Source: Algoriphagus aquimarinus
Lineage (GTDB): Bacteria; Bacteroidota; Bacteroidia; Cytophagales; Cyclobacteriaceae
DNA: 64,000 bases
Assembly: GCF_007997215.1 (NCBI RefSeq)
Contig: NZ_VORW01000012.1
Location: 56,226 to 120,225, forward strand
Direction of reading: 5' to 3'
In this document: positions 33,151-40,669 of the stretch, piece by piece
Position numbering within the stretch: the first letter of the stretch is position 1
Layout: every line of letters begins with the position of its first letter
Position numbers and translations under genes: made by a program
The notes under the pieces: generated by a model
Seen by the model: the letters and a program-made list of their open reading frames with translations, nothing else
Told to the model about the DNA's origin: nothing
The model's database searches: none

Positions 33151-34304
33151 CAGCCTACTACGTTTGTGTTGGTACTTTCAGAAGCTGCAGAAGCTGGTGC
33201 AGTATTTACAGGGATTTGAACCGAGTTTCTGACTTTCATAAGCTTGTTCAGCAGATCAAACCAAAATGGCGCTCCTAGGGAAATGGCAAATGCAGTGATT
33301 AGCCAACCTAGAAAACTCCAGAAAGTATAATCTTCCTCCTTACTGGCTCCCAAGACGTCATTGTAACTACTGAGCGTAATATTCAATGAGTCTAAATACT
33401 TTCGCTGCGCATCAAATGAACTCGTGGTTCCACCTTCTGGGTTTTCCGCAAGATGAGTCTTAGCACTCTCCACAAGCAGTGTCCGCATATCCTCATTTTT
33501 ACTTAGATCTGTGGTAAGCCTAATAGTATCAACATTAAATGTGCAAGCAATGACTAGACCTATGATAAAGGTCAAAAATGTCAGTTTCCGCTTATACCAA
33601 CCGGCGACCCGGTCCATTTGATCTTCATACCAGTTTTCCATCAAACCCCGAAATTTAGCCTTGTCATTTGCGGCATTCTGCCAGAGTAATTTTAATTGGT
33701 ACTTAGTTTCATCTCCCAGAGAAAACCCTTCTATTTCCCAGGGATGATCCTTGTTGTTTCTTTGGAAATGCTCCTTTTTCAAAAAATCGAGCTCTTCCTT
33801 CAGCGCTTCTATAGTCAGTTTATCTGGTTCAGCAGATTGCTCCCATTCTTTCAATTCCTCTTCTGTGCTTTTGATTCTAGATGCCAATTCACTGGAGTCG
33901 TACTCCTGAATCATGCCAAGTGTAGCCGAGATATTATCTATTTCATCCAGATAACTCCCTTGTTTCAGCAAGTCAAATAAGGTCCCCGCAAAGCGCTCCT
34001 TTGTGATATAGGAAGGCTTGGAATTAATGCCTTTATTTCCCAGGTATTTGATAGAAGGATGTTTGTAAAATGCCTTGGTAAGCGGATTGTCTGTTTTGAC
34101 CCAGAAGAGATTCAAAAACGTGTGATTGATGCGATTTGAATGCTGATCATCTGCAAGTAATCGGTCAATTCCCGTGATTAAATTTTTTGCTCTTGAGCTA
34201 AACGCTGAGGTGATTGTCTCTATAATAGTCATCGCAAAGAGACTGTAAAGGAGAAAAATAAACACCAAACTGATAAAAACATCCAGTACTACAAGTCCTG
34301 TCAT
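33150..34304 (-). CDS. Membrane protein of unknown function
   Basis: A 384-residue protein with an N-terminal membrane segment (about 5-28, VVLDVFISLVFIFLLYSLFA), a long charged helical region with a likely coiled coil (about 140-180, KSTEEELKEWEQSAEPDKL), a second membrane segment near 245 (FLTFIIGLVIACTFNV) and a third near 330 (FWSFLGWLITAFAISLGAPF). I do not recognise a characterised family. The start follows a short AT-rich gap, and the gene is coupled to the SH3b-YdjC gene, so a shared role at the envelope is possible. Confidence 0.7.
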   Translation of the reverse strand: MTGLVVLDVFISLVFIFLLYSLFAMTIIETITSAFSSRAKNLITGIDRLLADDQHSNRINHTFLNLFWVKTDNPLTKAFYKHPSIKYLGNKGINSKPSYITKERFAGTLFDLLKQGSYLDEIDNISATLGMIQEYDSSELASRIKSTEEELKEWEQSAEPDKLTIEALKEELDFLKKEHFQRNNKDHPWEIEGFSLGDETKYQLKLLWQNAANDKAKFRGLMENWYEDQMDRVAGWYKRKLTFLTFIIGLVIACTFNVDTIRLTTDLSKNEDMRTLLVESAKTHLAENPEGGTTSSFDAQRKYLDSLNITLSSYNDVLGASKEEDYTFWSFLGWLITAFAISLGAPFWFDLLNKLMKVRNSVQIPVNTAPASAASESTNTNVVG

Positions 34305-34442
34305 GGCTATTGATTAAAATTGAAAAATTATAAAAAAGGAATTTACTAAAAATCATTAAATGTCTGATATACTATTCATTATGATTTATTATTCTTTCTG
34401 TGAATTCACTTGATCAATTCCAGTTGATGTGCTAAATCAAAA

Positions 34443-34481
34443 AAAAGTCCCGCAATTGTCTATAACAAGTGCGGGACTTTT
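34443..34481 (-). terminator. Rho-independent terminator of the CE15-like esterase gene
   Basis: AAAAGTCCCGCA (34443-34454) and TGCGGGACTTTT (34470-34481) form a 12-bp stem with a 15-base loop. On the minus strand it is followed by further T residues. It lies about 30 bp past the stop of the minus-strand esterase gene. Confidence 0.88.
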
Positions 34482-34509
34482 GGTCTGTTTCTTACTACTT
34501 AGGAAGTAT

Positions 34510-36042
34510 TTACTTCTCAAAATCCAACACCCGATTGGCCCAAGGAATAAAATGCTGCATATTCGGACCATCAGTATGACCACCGTCGTGCTGTCTCCAA
34601 GCTAAATCACCATCCAGCATATCGGTATTATACGGTGGCATTTCCTCTTTCATATAGTCATTTGACACACCCAGATCAGTTGCTCCTAGCAGTTTGTAAG
34701 TTACTCCTGCAGCGACCACGGCCATGTAGCTTCCTTTTTGATCAAGCCATTTTGAATCGCCTTTCTCAGGGATACCATAACTTACAAAAACAGGTCTTGG
34801 CGCACAAAGAGCAAGCATATCATGAGAATCTACTGTCAGATCACAACCATCCATTCTTCCAAAAATAGACTCTTCCGCTCCGTATTTCATGTAGTTTCCT
34901 GCCATCCAGTAGTTTTCTCCACCAGTAAGACTTTCTACAGCTTCGCCAAAAACTCTTCTATGAAGAGTAGTTCCGCCTTTTCCTGAAGAACCTATTAATG
35001 CTGTTGCAAAACGAGGTTCAAAAGCCATGGTAACCAATGCGGCTTTTCCATACCTGGAAACTCCTTCGATCCCTACTTTTTTTGCATCAACCAAGGGGTC
35101 TGTTTCTAAATAATCCAACCCTCTGGCAGCTCCCCAGGCCCAAGCTCGAAGTGCCCCCCAATCTTCCGGTGAACGCGGCTGACCTTTGTTTACCAAGCCA
35201 ATAATTCCTCTAGTAATTCCGGCATGGTTGTCAGCCTGAATGCTTGCCGGTTCGATGGTCGCATACCCCCATCCTGCCGCCAGAAGCTGCTCAGTTGATG
35301 GAGATTCACCATTTGTAGGCGGAGCAAAGAAACTAGTGCCCGGCAATCTTGTTACAGGATTATAAGCAGGATATTTATCAAAAAGTGCTTGTAAAGATGG
35401 ATCGTTTTTGATCATCATTTCTTTGAAAGAAGAATTCAAAATATCCATATCCTCATTATTTGGCTGCGCAGGAGCAGGAAAAGAAGGACGACCAAACATC
35501 ATCAAAACCGGAACTGGCCCTTTTGCATTTGCTGGAACCACCACCATCATATTGATATCCACATCTATTAGAGGATATGCACTATTGTCCACATGTCCTA
35601 TGAGTTGCTTCGCAATCACTGGGGTTCTGGCTACAAATTCCCGGTCGGTGATTTTTACTTCCCAGGTTACATTCGGAATGTTATCAGGAAGTTTTCCATA
35701 GATTTCTCGTTCCAATGCATCCAGCAATTCTGGTCTTCGGGTTTTCCACCACATATCTGCTGAAGAGACTTTTTGACCATTATTGGTGGTCAGAATATCC
35801 GGAAGTTCAGGGCATGGATTGGCTTTGGACTCATCGTAATTAGCTGCATTTGGAGCAGATTCATTGCCACTTGGCCCTGGTCTAAGCACTTTTATGCCGA
35901 GTTGCTGCTGCATATTGGCATGATCTTGCTCGTTGGTAAAAGTGACTGGAGCGGGATATTTACTGAGATCAACTTTGGTAGTTTGCGCTGTGGCAAGCCC
36001 TCCAATTCCCAGAAGTAGGGCAAATAGAATTGTCTTTTTCAT
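34510..36042 (-). CDS. Secreted CE15-like glucuronoyl esterase
   Basis: A 510-residue alpha/beta hydrolase with a clean Sec signal (MKKTILFALLLGIGGLATAQ). The nucleophile elbow is GVSRYGKAAL with Ser329; CE15 enzymes have a G-C/V-S-R-x-G motif here. EYLET...VDAKKVGIEG precedes it, and APRPVFVSYG and a C-terminal HDGGHTDGP supply the acid and the likely catalytic His. CE15 enzymes cleave ester bonds between lignin and glucuronoxylan. Relatives are also called acetylxylan esterases. It is a single gene with its own terminator. The exact substrate is inferred from family only. Confidence 0.82.
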   Translation of the reverse strand: MKKTILFALLLGIGGLATAQTTKVDLSKYPAPVTFTNEQDHANMQQQLGIKVLRPGPSGNESAPNAANYDESKANPCPELPDILTTNNGQKVSSADMWWKTRRPELLDALEREIYGKLPDNIPNVTWEVKITDREFVARTPVIAKQLIGHVDNSAYPLIDVDINMMVVVPANAKGPVPVLMMFGRPSFPAPAQPNNEDMDILNSSFKEMMIKNDPSLQALFDKYPAYNPVTRLPGTSFFAPPTNGESPSTEQLLAAGWGYATIEPASIQADNHAGITRGIIGLVNKGQPRSPEDWGALRAWAWGAARGLDYLETDPLVDAKKVGIEGVSRYGKAALVTMAFEPRFATALIGSSGKGGTTLHRRVFGEAVESLTGGENYWMAGNYMKYGAEESIFGRMDGCDLTVDSHDMLALCAPRPVFVSYGIPEKGDSKWLDQKGSYMAVVAAGVTYKLLGATDLGVSNDYMKEEMPPYNTDMLDGDLAWRQHDGGHTDGPNMQHFIPWANRVLDFEK

Positions 36043-36213
36043 ACTAGGTTTTAGGTTGGGTTCATTGAGTTTGGACTTTATTCAAGTTCATAGCTAATAG
36101 ATTAACTATCAATCAGATTAACCCAAGCTTAAAATCAATTCAAATACAAAGTATCTTTTGCTTCGTTTGCAAGCAAACCGACCAACACTTTTCCAGAAGT
36201 ATGAAGGAGGTAA

Positions 36214-36690
36214 TTAACCCGTCAAATCATCGATTCTTCCCTCATAATCAAACTGAAGGTCTTCGTGCAAGCCAGAAATGAGTTTAACCGCCTTTCCCAA
36301 TTGCATTTGATAGATATTATCCAAAACCTGATTTCTGTGCCTGAGAAAGCCATATTCTTTCAGCTTTTCGCAGAAAAATAAAAGCACTTCGATCTGATCA
36401 GTTTTGATTTTACTCAGCTTGAGCAGCTTGTTCATCTTTCGACGTAGCTTTTGAGCAGCTTTCTTGGCATAATATGAATGGTCTCCTCTAGACACTTGAA
36501 AATCTGCTTCCAGTTCTTCCTGCACCATTTCCAAATACAGTGTAGGATTGTCTTTCTCATTCAGCTTAAAAAATAAATAGGATTTGTTGTCCCTGCTGAA
36601 TTTGCTCAGATCCGTCACCAAATCAATCAATTCTTTCTCATTGAGATAGCTAAGTTCTTTCTTGAGTTGTGCGAGACTTGGGATTTTCAT
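36214..36690 (-). CDS. Conserved hypothetical helical protein
   Basis: A 158-residue, Lys/Leu-rich and probably all-helical protein (LKKELSYLNEKELIDLVTDL, KLRRKMNKLLKLSKIK) without signal peptide or membrane segment. I do not recognise a named domain. The start at 36690 is divergent from xdhC at 36798, with about 110 bp between. A structural or regulatory role is possible but unsupported. Confidence 0.65.
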   Translation of the reverse strand: MKIPSLAQLKKELSYLNEKELIDLVTDLSKFSRDNKSYLFFKLNEKDNPTLYLEMVQEELEADFQVSRGDHSYYAKKAAQKLRRKMNKLLKLSKIKTDQIEVLLFFCEKLKEYGFLRHRNQVLDNIYQMQLGKAVKLISGLHEDLQFDYEGRIDDLTG

Positions 36691-36797
36691 ACTGCAAGTT
36701 AAAGCATGCCATATATTTTTGCTAGAATCCTTACCATCGAAATGAATCTTCTTGAAAATGTTGGAGAAGTTCTACTAATTAGGCCTTCTCTATTGCT

Positions 36798-37904
36798 ATG
36801 AAAGAAATCCAATCCATCATCCATGCGTATGAAACCTTCCAAACAGAAGGTAAAAAAGTAGCTCTCGCGACTGTAGTGCAAGTGGATGGATCCGCTTATC
36901 GAAGACCTGGTGCCAGAATGTTAGTTTCCGAAGATGGAGAATTGACTGGAGCTATATCAGGTGGTTGCTTGGAAGGTGATGCGCTGCGCAAAGCTCAAAC
37001 GGTGATCTTCCAGCAGAAGTCTATGCTGGTCACCTACGATACTACAGACGAAGATGATCAGAAGTTCGGAGTTGGTTTGGGGTGCAATGGGATTATACAT
37101 GTATTGATAGAACCTATTGATTATCAAAACTCTATAAATCCAATTGAATTACTGAAAATTGCGATTCAAGACCGTGTTTTCTGTCGCCTAATCACTGTGT
37201 TTTCGGTGAAATACTCCAAGCAAGAACAGATTGGGACAAGGGTTCTTTTGAAGCAAGATCTGATTATTGGTGATAAAAAAAAGCTAGACAATTTACTTTG
37301 GAAGCAGATTCAGAATGAAATAGAGGCAGATGATGCCAACAATCATATCATTCGTAAGTTCGAAGAGTTTGATGACCTTCAAGTATTCATCGAATCTATC
37401 AAACCCGTAATAAGTATATTACTTTTTGGAGCAGGAAATGATACAATTCCCTTGGCTAAAATTGCAGACATTTTAGGGCTTGAAGTAGTGGTAATAGACG
37501 GCAGAAAGAATCTAGCTACACCCCAACGTTTCCCAACTGCTAGTCAACTAGTGACTGGCTCAGGTGATGAAGTGGTAAAGGAGTTGGATACTGACGCTCA
37601 TACAGCTGCATTGTTGATGACTCACAATTTTGAATACGAGGCTCAGGTATTGAAAGATCTGTTGCCTTTGGGCTTACCTTATATTGGGATATTAGGCCCC
37701 AAGAAAAAGTCTGAAAAGCTAATTGAGCGACTAGAGAAGAAAGGACTAGCTGTCAATCAAGCTGCTATCTACTCGCCAATGGGTTTGGATATAGGCGCAG
37801 AGGGTTCGGAAGAGATTGCTTTGTCCATTTTGGCGGAGGTGAAAGCGGTTTTAGCAAAAAAACAAGGTACCTTTCTGCGAAATAAGACAGGCCCCATACA
37901 CTAA
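36798..37904 (+). CDS. xdhC: XdhC/CoxI family molybdenum-cofactor insertion protein
   Basis: A 368-residue XdhC-type protein that binds molybdenum cofactor and delivers it to hydroxylases. The N-terminal XdhC/CoxI domain has GSAYRRPGARMLV and GAISGGCLEGD with a conserved Cys. The C-terminal Rossmann-like domain starts at ILLFGAGND and contains TDAHTAALLMTHNFEYE and GILGPKKK. It lies upstream of a MocA-type nucleotidyltransferase in the same direction, 3 kb from a molybdenum hydroxylase, which fits a dedicated maturation role. Confidence 0.9.
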   Translation: MKEIQSIIHAYETFQTEGKKVALATVVQVDGSAYRRPGARMLVSEDGELTGAISGGCLEGDALRKAQTVIFQQKSMLVTYDTTDEDDQKFGVGLGCNGIIHVLIEPIDYQNSINPIELLKIAIQDRVFCRLITVFSVKYSKQEQIGTRVLLKQDLIIGDKKKLDNLLWKQIQNEIEADDANNHIIRKFEEFDDLQVFIESIKPVISILLFGAGNDTIPLAKIADILGLEVVVIDGRKNLATPQRFPTASQLVTGSGDEVVKELDTDAHTAALLMTHNFEYEAQVLKDLLPLGLPYIGILGPKKKSEKLIERLEKKGLAVNQAAIYSPMGLDIGAEGSEEIALSILAEVKAVLAKKQGTFLRNKTGPIH

Positions 37905-37910
37905 GAATGA

Positions 37911-37977
37911 ATGAAATCGAGCATGACTAGAATCTCACCCAGAGAAATTGGTCAATCATGCGAGATTCCATATGGCC
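37911..37977. repeat. Operon-spacer repeat, copy c (inverted)
   Basis: Starts ATGAAATCGAGCATGACTAG and ends GCGAGATTCCATATGGCC, the reverse complement of the conserved ends of copies a and b. It fills the gap between xdhC and the nucleotidyltransferase gene. The in-frame codons from 37948 run through this repeat and are not a true N-terminus. Confidence 0.8.
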
Positions 37978-37998
37978 ATTAAAAATTATTATAATCAT

Positions 37999-38580
37999 AT
38001 GAAAACCGGAATCATCATACTTGCAGCAGGAGAATCAACTAGACTTGGCTATCCAAAACAAATAGCGAAATACAAAGAAAAAACCCTGCTTCAACTGGCT
38101 ATTGATGCTGCAAATGATTCTAAGGCCGATAAGAGAGTATTGGTATTGGGTGCTAATCGTGATGAGATCAAGAAGACTTTTCCGGGAGCTAGCATCCCGA
38201 ACATTCCTAATCCCCACTTCGAAAAAGGCATGTCTTCCAGCATCAAAGTTGGACTTGAGTACATGTTGAAATTCGATAAGCCTGATCAGGTGATTATCAT
38301 GCTTTGTGATCAGCCTTTTGTGGATGCAAAGATTCTGAATAAGCTTATAGACACTCAGGAGAAGGAATCAAAAGGCATAGTAGCCTGTAAGTATGCCAAA
38401 GTTGTTGGAGTTCCTATACTTTTCGGATCAGCTTATTTTAAAGAATTGATGGAGCTTACTGGTGATGAAGGAGCTAAAAATATTGTACTTGCTCACGAGG
38501 ATGATCTAGCGACTGTAGCCTTCCCTAAAGGTAAAGTAGATATTGATACTGAAGAGGATTTGAGAGACTTGAATTTGTAA
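37999..38580 (+). CDS. mocA: MocA-type molybdenum cofactor nucleotidyltransferase
   Basis: I place the start at ATG 37999, giving MKTGIIILAAGESTRLGYPK, the standard N-terminus of the NTP-transferase fold; the upstream in-frame ATG at 37948 lies inside a repeat. The 193-residue protein has the signature IILAAGESTRLGYPKQ (residues 5-20) and CDQPFV, where the Asp binds the metal. MocA transfers CMP to molybdopterin, as needed for hydroxylases of the xanthine dehydrogenase family. CTP versus GTP use cannot be fixed by eye. Probably cotranscribed with xdhC. Confidence 0.85.
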   Translation: MKTGIIILAAGESTRLGYPKQIAKYKEKTLLQLAIDAANDSKADKRVLVLGANRDEIKKTFPGASIPNIPNPHFEKGMSSSIKVGLEYMLKFDKPDQVIIMLCDQPFVDAKILNKLIDTQEKESKGIVACKYAKVVGVPILFGSAYFKELMELTGDEGAKNIVLAHEDDLATVAFPKGKVDIDTEEDLRDLNL

Positions 38581-38883
38581 TGTAGTATCCCGCTAAGGCG
38601 CAAAGGCGCAGTTTTTTTCTCGCAGCGGCGCTCCCGATAGCTATCGGGAGGCGCAACGTTCTGTTAACCTTTGAGGTGTCACCCTGAGCGAAGTCGAAGG
38701 GTCTACTGGAAGGTTTTGAAATAAAACCCCCTTCCATTTCGTAATCGTATCTTAAACTATATTCCCCCATCTTGCTTAATAGATAAATTATTTAAGTTAG
38801 TGGTATGCTAAGTATTTCGAAACTATAAAAATTGCGCCGTAGTGCCTTTGCGGGGGAATAATTCTCCGCGCCGCAGCGAGAGA
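38581..38883. repeat. Intergenic repeat cluster between convergent genes
   Basis: No gene is present. It holds CGCTAAGGCGCAAAGGCGCA (38591-38610) and an inversely related CGCAAAGGCACTACGGCG element (38834-38852), the perfect 20-bp palindrome CTCCCGATAGCTATCGGGAG at 38631-38650, and GTCACCCTGAGCGAAGTCGAAGG at 38678-38700. The last is a member of the family seen at 45923-45986. Confidence 0.7.
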
Positions 38884-40026
38884 CTATTTCCCCCTCAATT
38901 CCCCCACTACTTTCTCCACCCAGTCCACAGCATCCATCACATCCTGCTCAGTAGTATTCCTACCCAAGCTAAATCGTATCGAAGCTCTTCCCAGATCGGA
39001 ATCCAAACCCATGGCTTGAAGTACGTGTGAGGGTTTTGGAGAAATGCTAGTGCAGGCAGAACCTGAACTCACAGCGACTTTCTGGCAAACTTTGCGAAGT
39101 AAGTCCACTCCTTCTACTCCGCCAAAAGCAATGTTTGTGACATGAGTAAGTCTATTCTGACTTCCATTCAGAAAAGTATCTGGAAAAGATAAAAGTTTGT
39201 TTTCCAGCAAATCACGTAGCATTTCCAAGCGGTTTGATTCTTCGTTCATTTCCGATAGTCTTATCTCGGCAGCTTTGCCAAAACCTACGATAGCTGGGAC
39301 ATTCAGCGTTCCGCTTCGGAAACCTTTCTCATGTCCTCCTCCGTGAATCTGCGCCAAAGGCTTGGGCAGTGAATGATTGTGACGGACATACAACGCGCCA
39401 ATACCCTTTGGGCCATAGAGCTTATGCGCAGTGATAGCCATCAGATGCACACCTTTTACAGAGATTGGAATTTTGCCTGCAGCTTGCACTGCATCGGTCA
39501 GGAAGATGATACTATTCTCCTCCGCCAATGCTTTGATTTCTTCGATGGAATGAATTACACCGGTTTCATTATTTGCCCACATCAGGCAAATCATTTTGGT
39601 GTGGGGAAGAATACTGGCTTCAAGTAATTTCAGATCAATAATCCCCTGATTATCAACTGGTAAATAAGTCACTTCAGCTCCCTTTTCCTCCAGAGCTTTC
39701 ATGGAATCCAAAACGGCTTTATGCTCGGTTTGGCAGGTGATGTAATGTTGCTTTTCTCCTTTGTAAAAATCAAAAGTTCCTTTAATCGCTAGATTAATTG
39801 CTTCAGTAGCTCCGGAAGTAAAAATGATTTCTTTGGCTTGAGCACCTATCAAGTTTGCAATTTGCTCTCGTGCTTCCTCTACTGCATTTTCAGATACCCA
39901 ACCATACGCATGAGACTTACTTGCGGCATTACCAAAATTCTCCCCAAACCATGGAATCATAGCTTCTATGACTTTAGGAGCACAGGGTGTAGTAGCATTG
40001 TAATCAAGGTAAATTGGGTAATTCAT
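38884..40026 (-). CDS. Cysteine desulfurase (NifS/IscS family)
   Basis: A PLP enzyme of 380 residues that releases sulfur from cysteine as a protein persulfide. The PLP lysine is Lys202 in AITAHKLYGPKG and the catalytic Cys325 lies in VSSGSACTS. The N-terminal IYLDYNATTPCAPKV and the substrate loop RSGTLNVPAIVGFG are typical. There is no iscU, sufU or iron-sulfur assembly gene beside it. Its place between the XdhC/MocA pair and the molybdenum hydroxylase suggests Moco sulfuration, as in the known NifS4-XdhC pair of Rhodobacter capsulatus; a general role in sulfur transfer is also possible. Confidence 0.9.
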   Translation of the reverse strand: MNYPIYLDYNATTPCAPKVIEAMIPWFGENFGNAASKSHAYGWVSENAVEEAREQIANLIGAQAKEIIFTSGATEAINLAIKGTFDFYKGEKQHYITCQTEHKAVLDSMKALEEKGAEVTYLPVDNQGIIDLKLLEASILPHTKMICLMWANNETGVIHSIEEIKALAEENSIIFLTDAVQAAGKIPISVKGVHLMAITAHKLYGPKGIGALYVRHNHSLPKPLAQIHGGGHEKGFRSGTLNVPAIVGFGKAAEIRLSEMNEESNRLEMLRDLLENKLLSFPDTFLNGSQNRLTHVTNIAFGGVEGVDLLRKVCQKVAVSSGSACTSISPKPSHVLQAMGLDSDLGRASIRFSLGRNTTEQDVMDAVDWVEKVVGELRGK

Positions 40027-40237
40027 TTATTAGTTGGGAGTTGATGATTGTTTGTTCCTATCTCGCTTCCAATTTGGTTATTTTTGGGAATATTTAAAAT
40101 TCTAACATCCATAGGCAACTTTCCTTGTGATAACTCATTGAGAAAAGTGGTTTATTGTCAGTAGACTCCTTCCTAATGATGGACTAAAAATTCATCCTCA
40201 ACCCTTACTTTATTCTTAAATTCTCCCAATTTCAATC

Positions 40238-40582
40238 ATGCAAGAAACCTGGACATTAACACTCCCAAAATCTAAAAAACCTACAGAAGAGGAAATCAAG
40301 CAAGTTTTAACCGAAAATGAAAAGGACTTAGGGATTTTCCTCTCTTACTATTTCAAGAAAGAAGGTGCGCTAGCCGAGAAAGTGAATTTGGGTTCTGAGA
40401 TTAAATTCAAAGATGAAAGCTCTGGAGATTTCATCTTTGAATTTGACTTAATTCATTACAATGCCTGCTTAGCTATTCATGACCAAAAGCGGGATCAGAT
40501 GAAAATCACATTTGAAATTGAAAATGACAAACTGAACCTCAAAGGCCCTTACTGGCCAGAACGAGAGATGGATGAGATATAA
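40238..40582 (+). CDS. Hypothetical acidic cytosolic protein
   Basis: A 114-residue acidic protein (KPTEEEIKQVLTENEKDLG, DFIFEFDLIHYNA) without signal or membrane segment. No domain is recognised. It starts with ATG and is followed by two strong hairpins, which supports a real transcription unit. It is convergent with the molybdenum hydroxylase genes. Confidence 0.6.
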   Translation: MQETWTLTLPKSKKPTEEEIKQVLTENEKDLGIFLSYYFKKEGALAEKVNLGSEIKFKDESSGDFIFEFDLIHYNACLAIHDQKRDQMKITFEIENDKLNLKGPYWPEREMDEI

Positions 40583-40587
40583 GAAAG

Positions 40588-40655
40588 TAGGGGCGAAAAA
40601 CCTTTCGCCCCTATCCTAGCTGAATCATTGTTTTTGGGTGAATATTGATTCACCC
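40588..40655. terminator. Tandem hairpins between convergent genes
   Basis: TAGGGGCGAAA (40588-40598) pairs perfectly with TTTCGCCCCTA (40603-40613). A second stem GGGTGAAT (40636-40643) pairs with ATTCACCC (40648-40655). They lie between convergent genes and may end both transcripts; T runs are short. The GGGGCGAA/GGGTGAAT type is a repeat seen in many Bacteroidota genomes. Confidence 0.6.
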
Positions 40656-40669
40656 CTACAGCATTTTAT

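Noticed and set aside
37948..37998. N-terminal extension of the MocA-type protein
   Set aside because: These codons lie partly in the spacer repeat and the NTP-transferase fold starts at the ATG at 37999.
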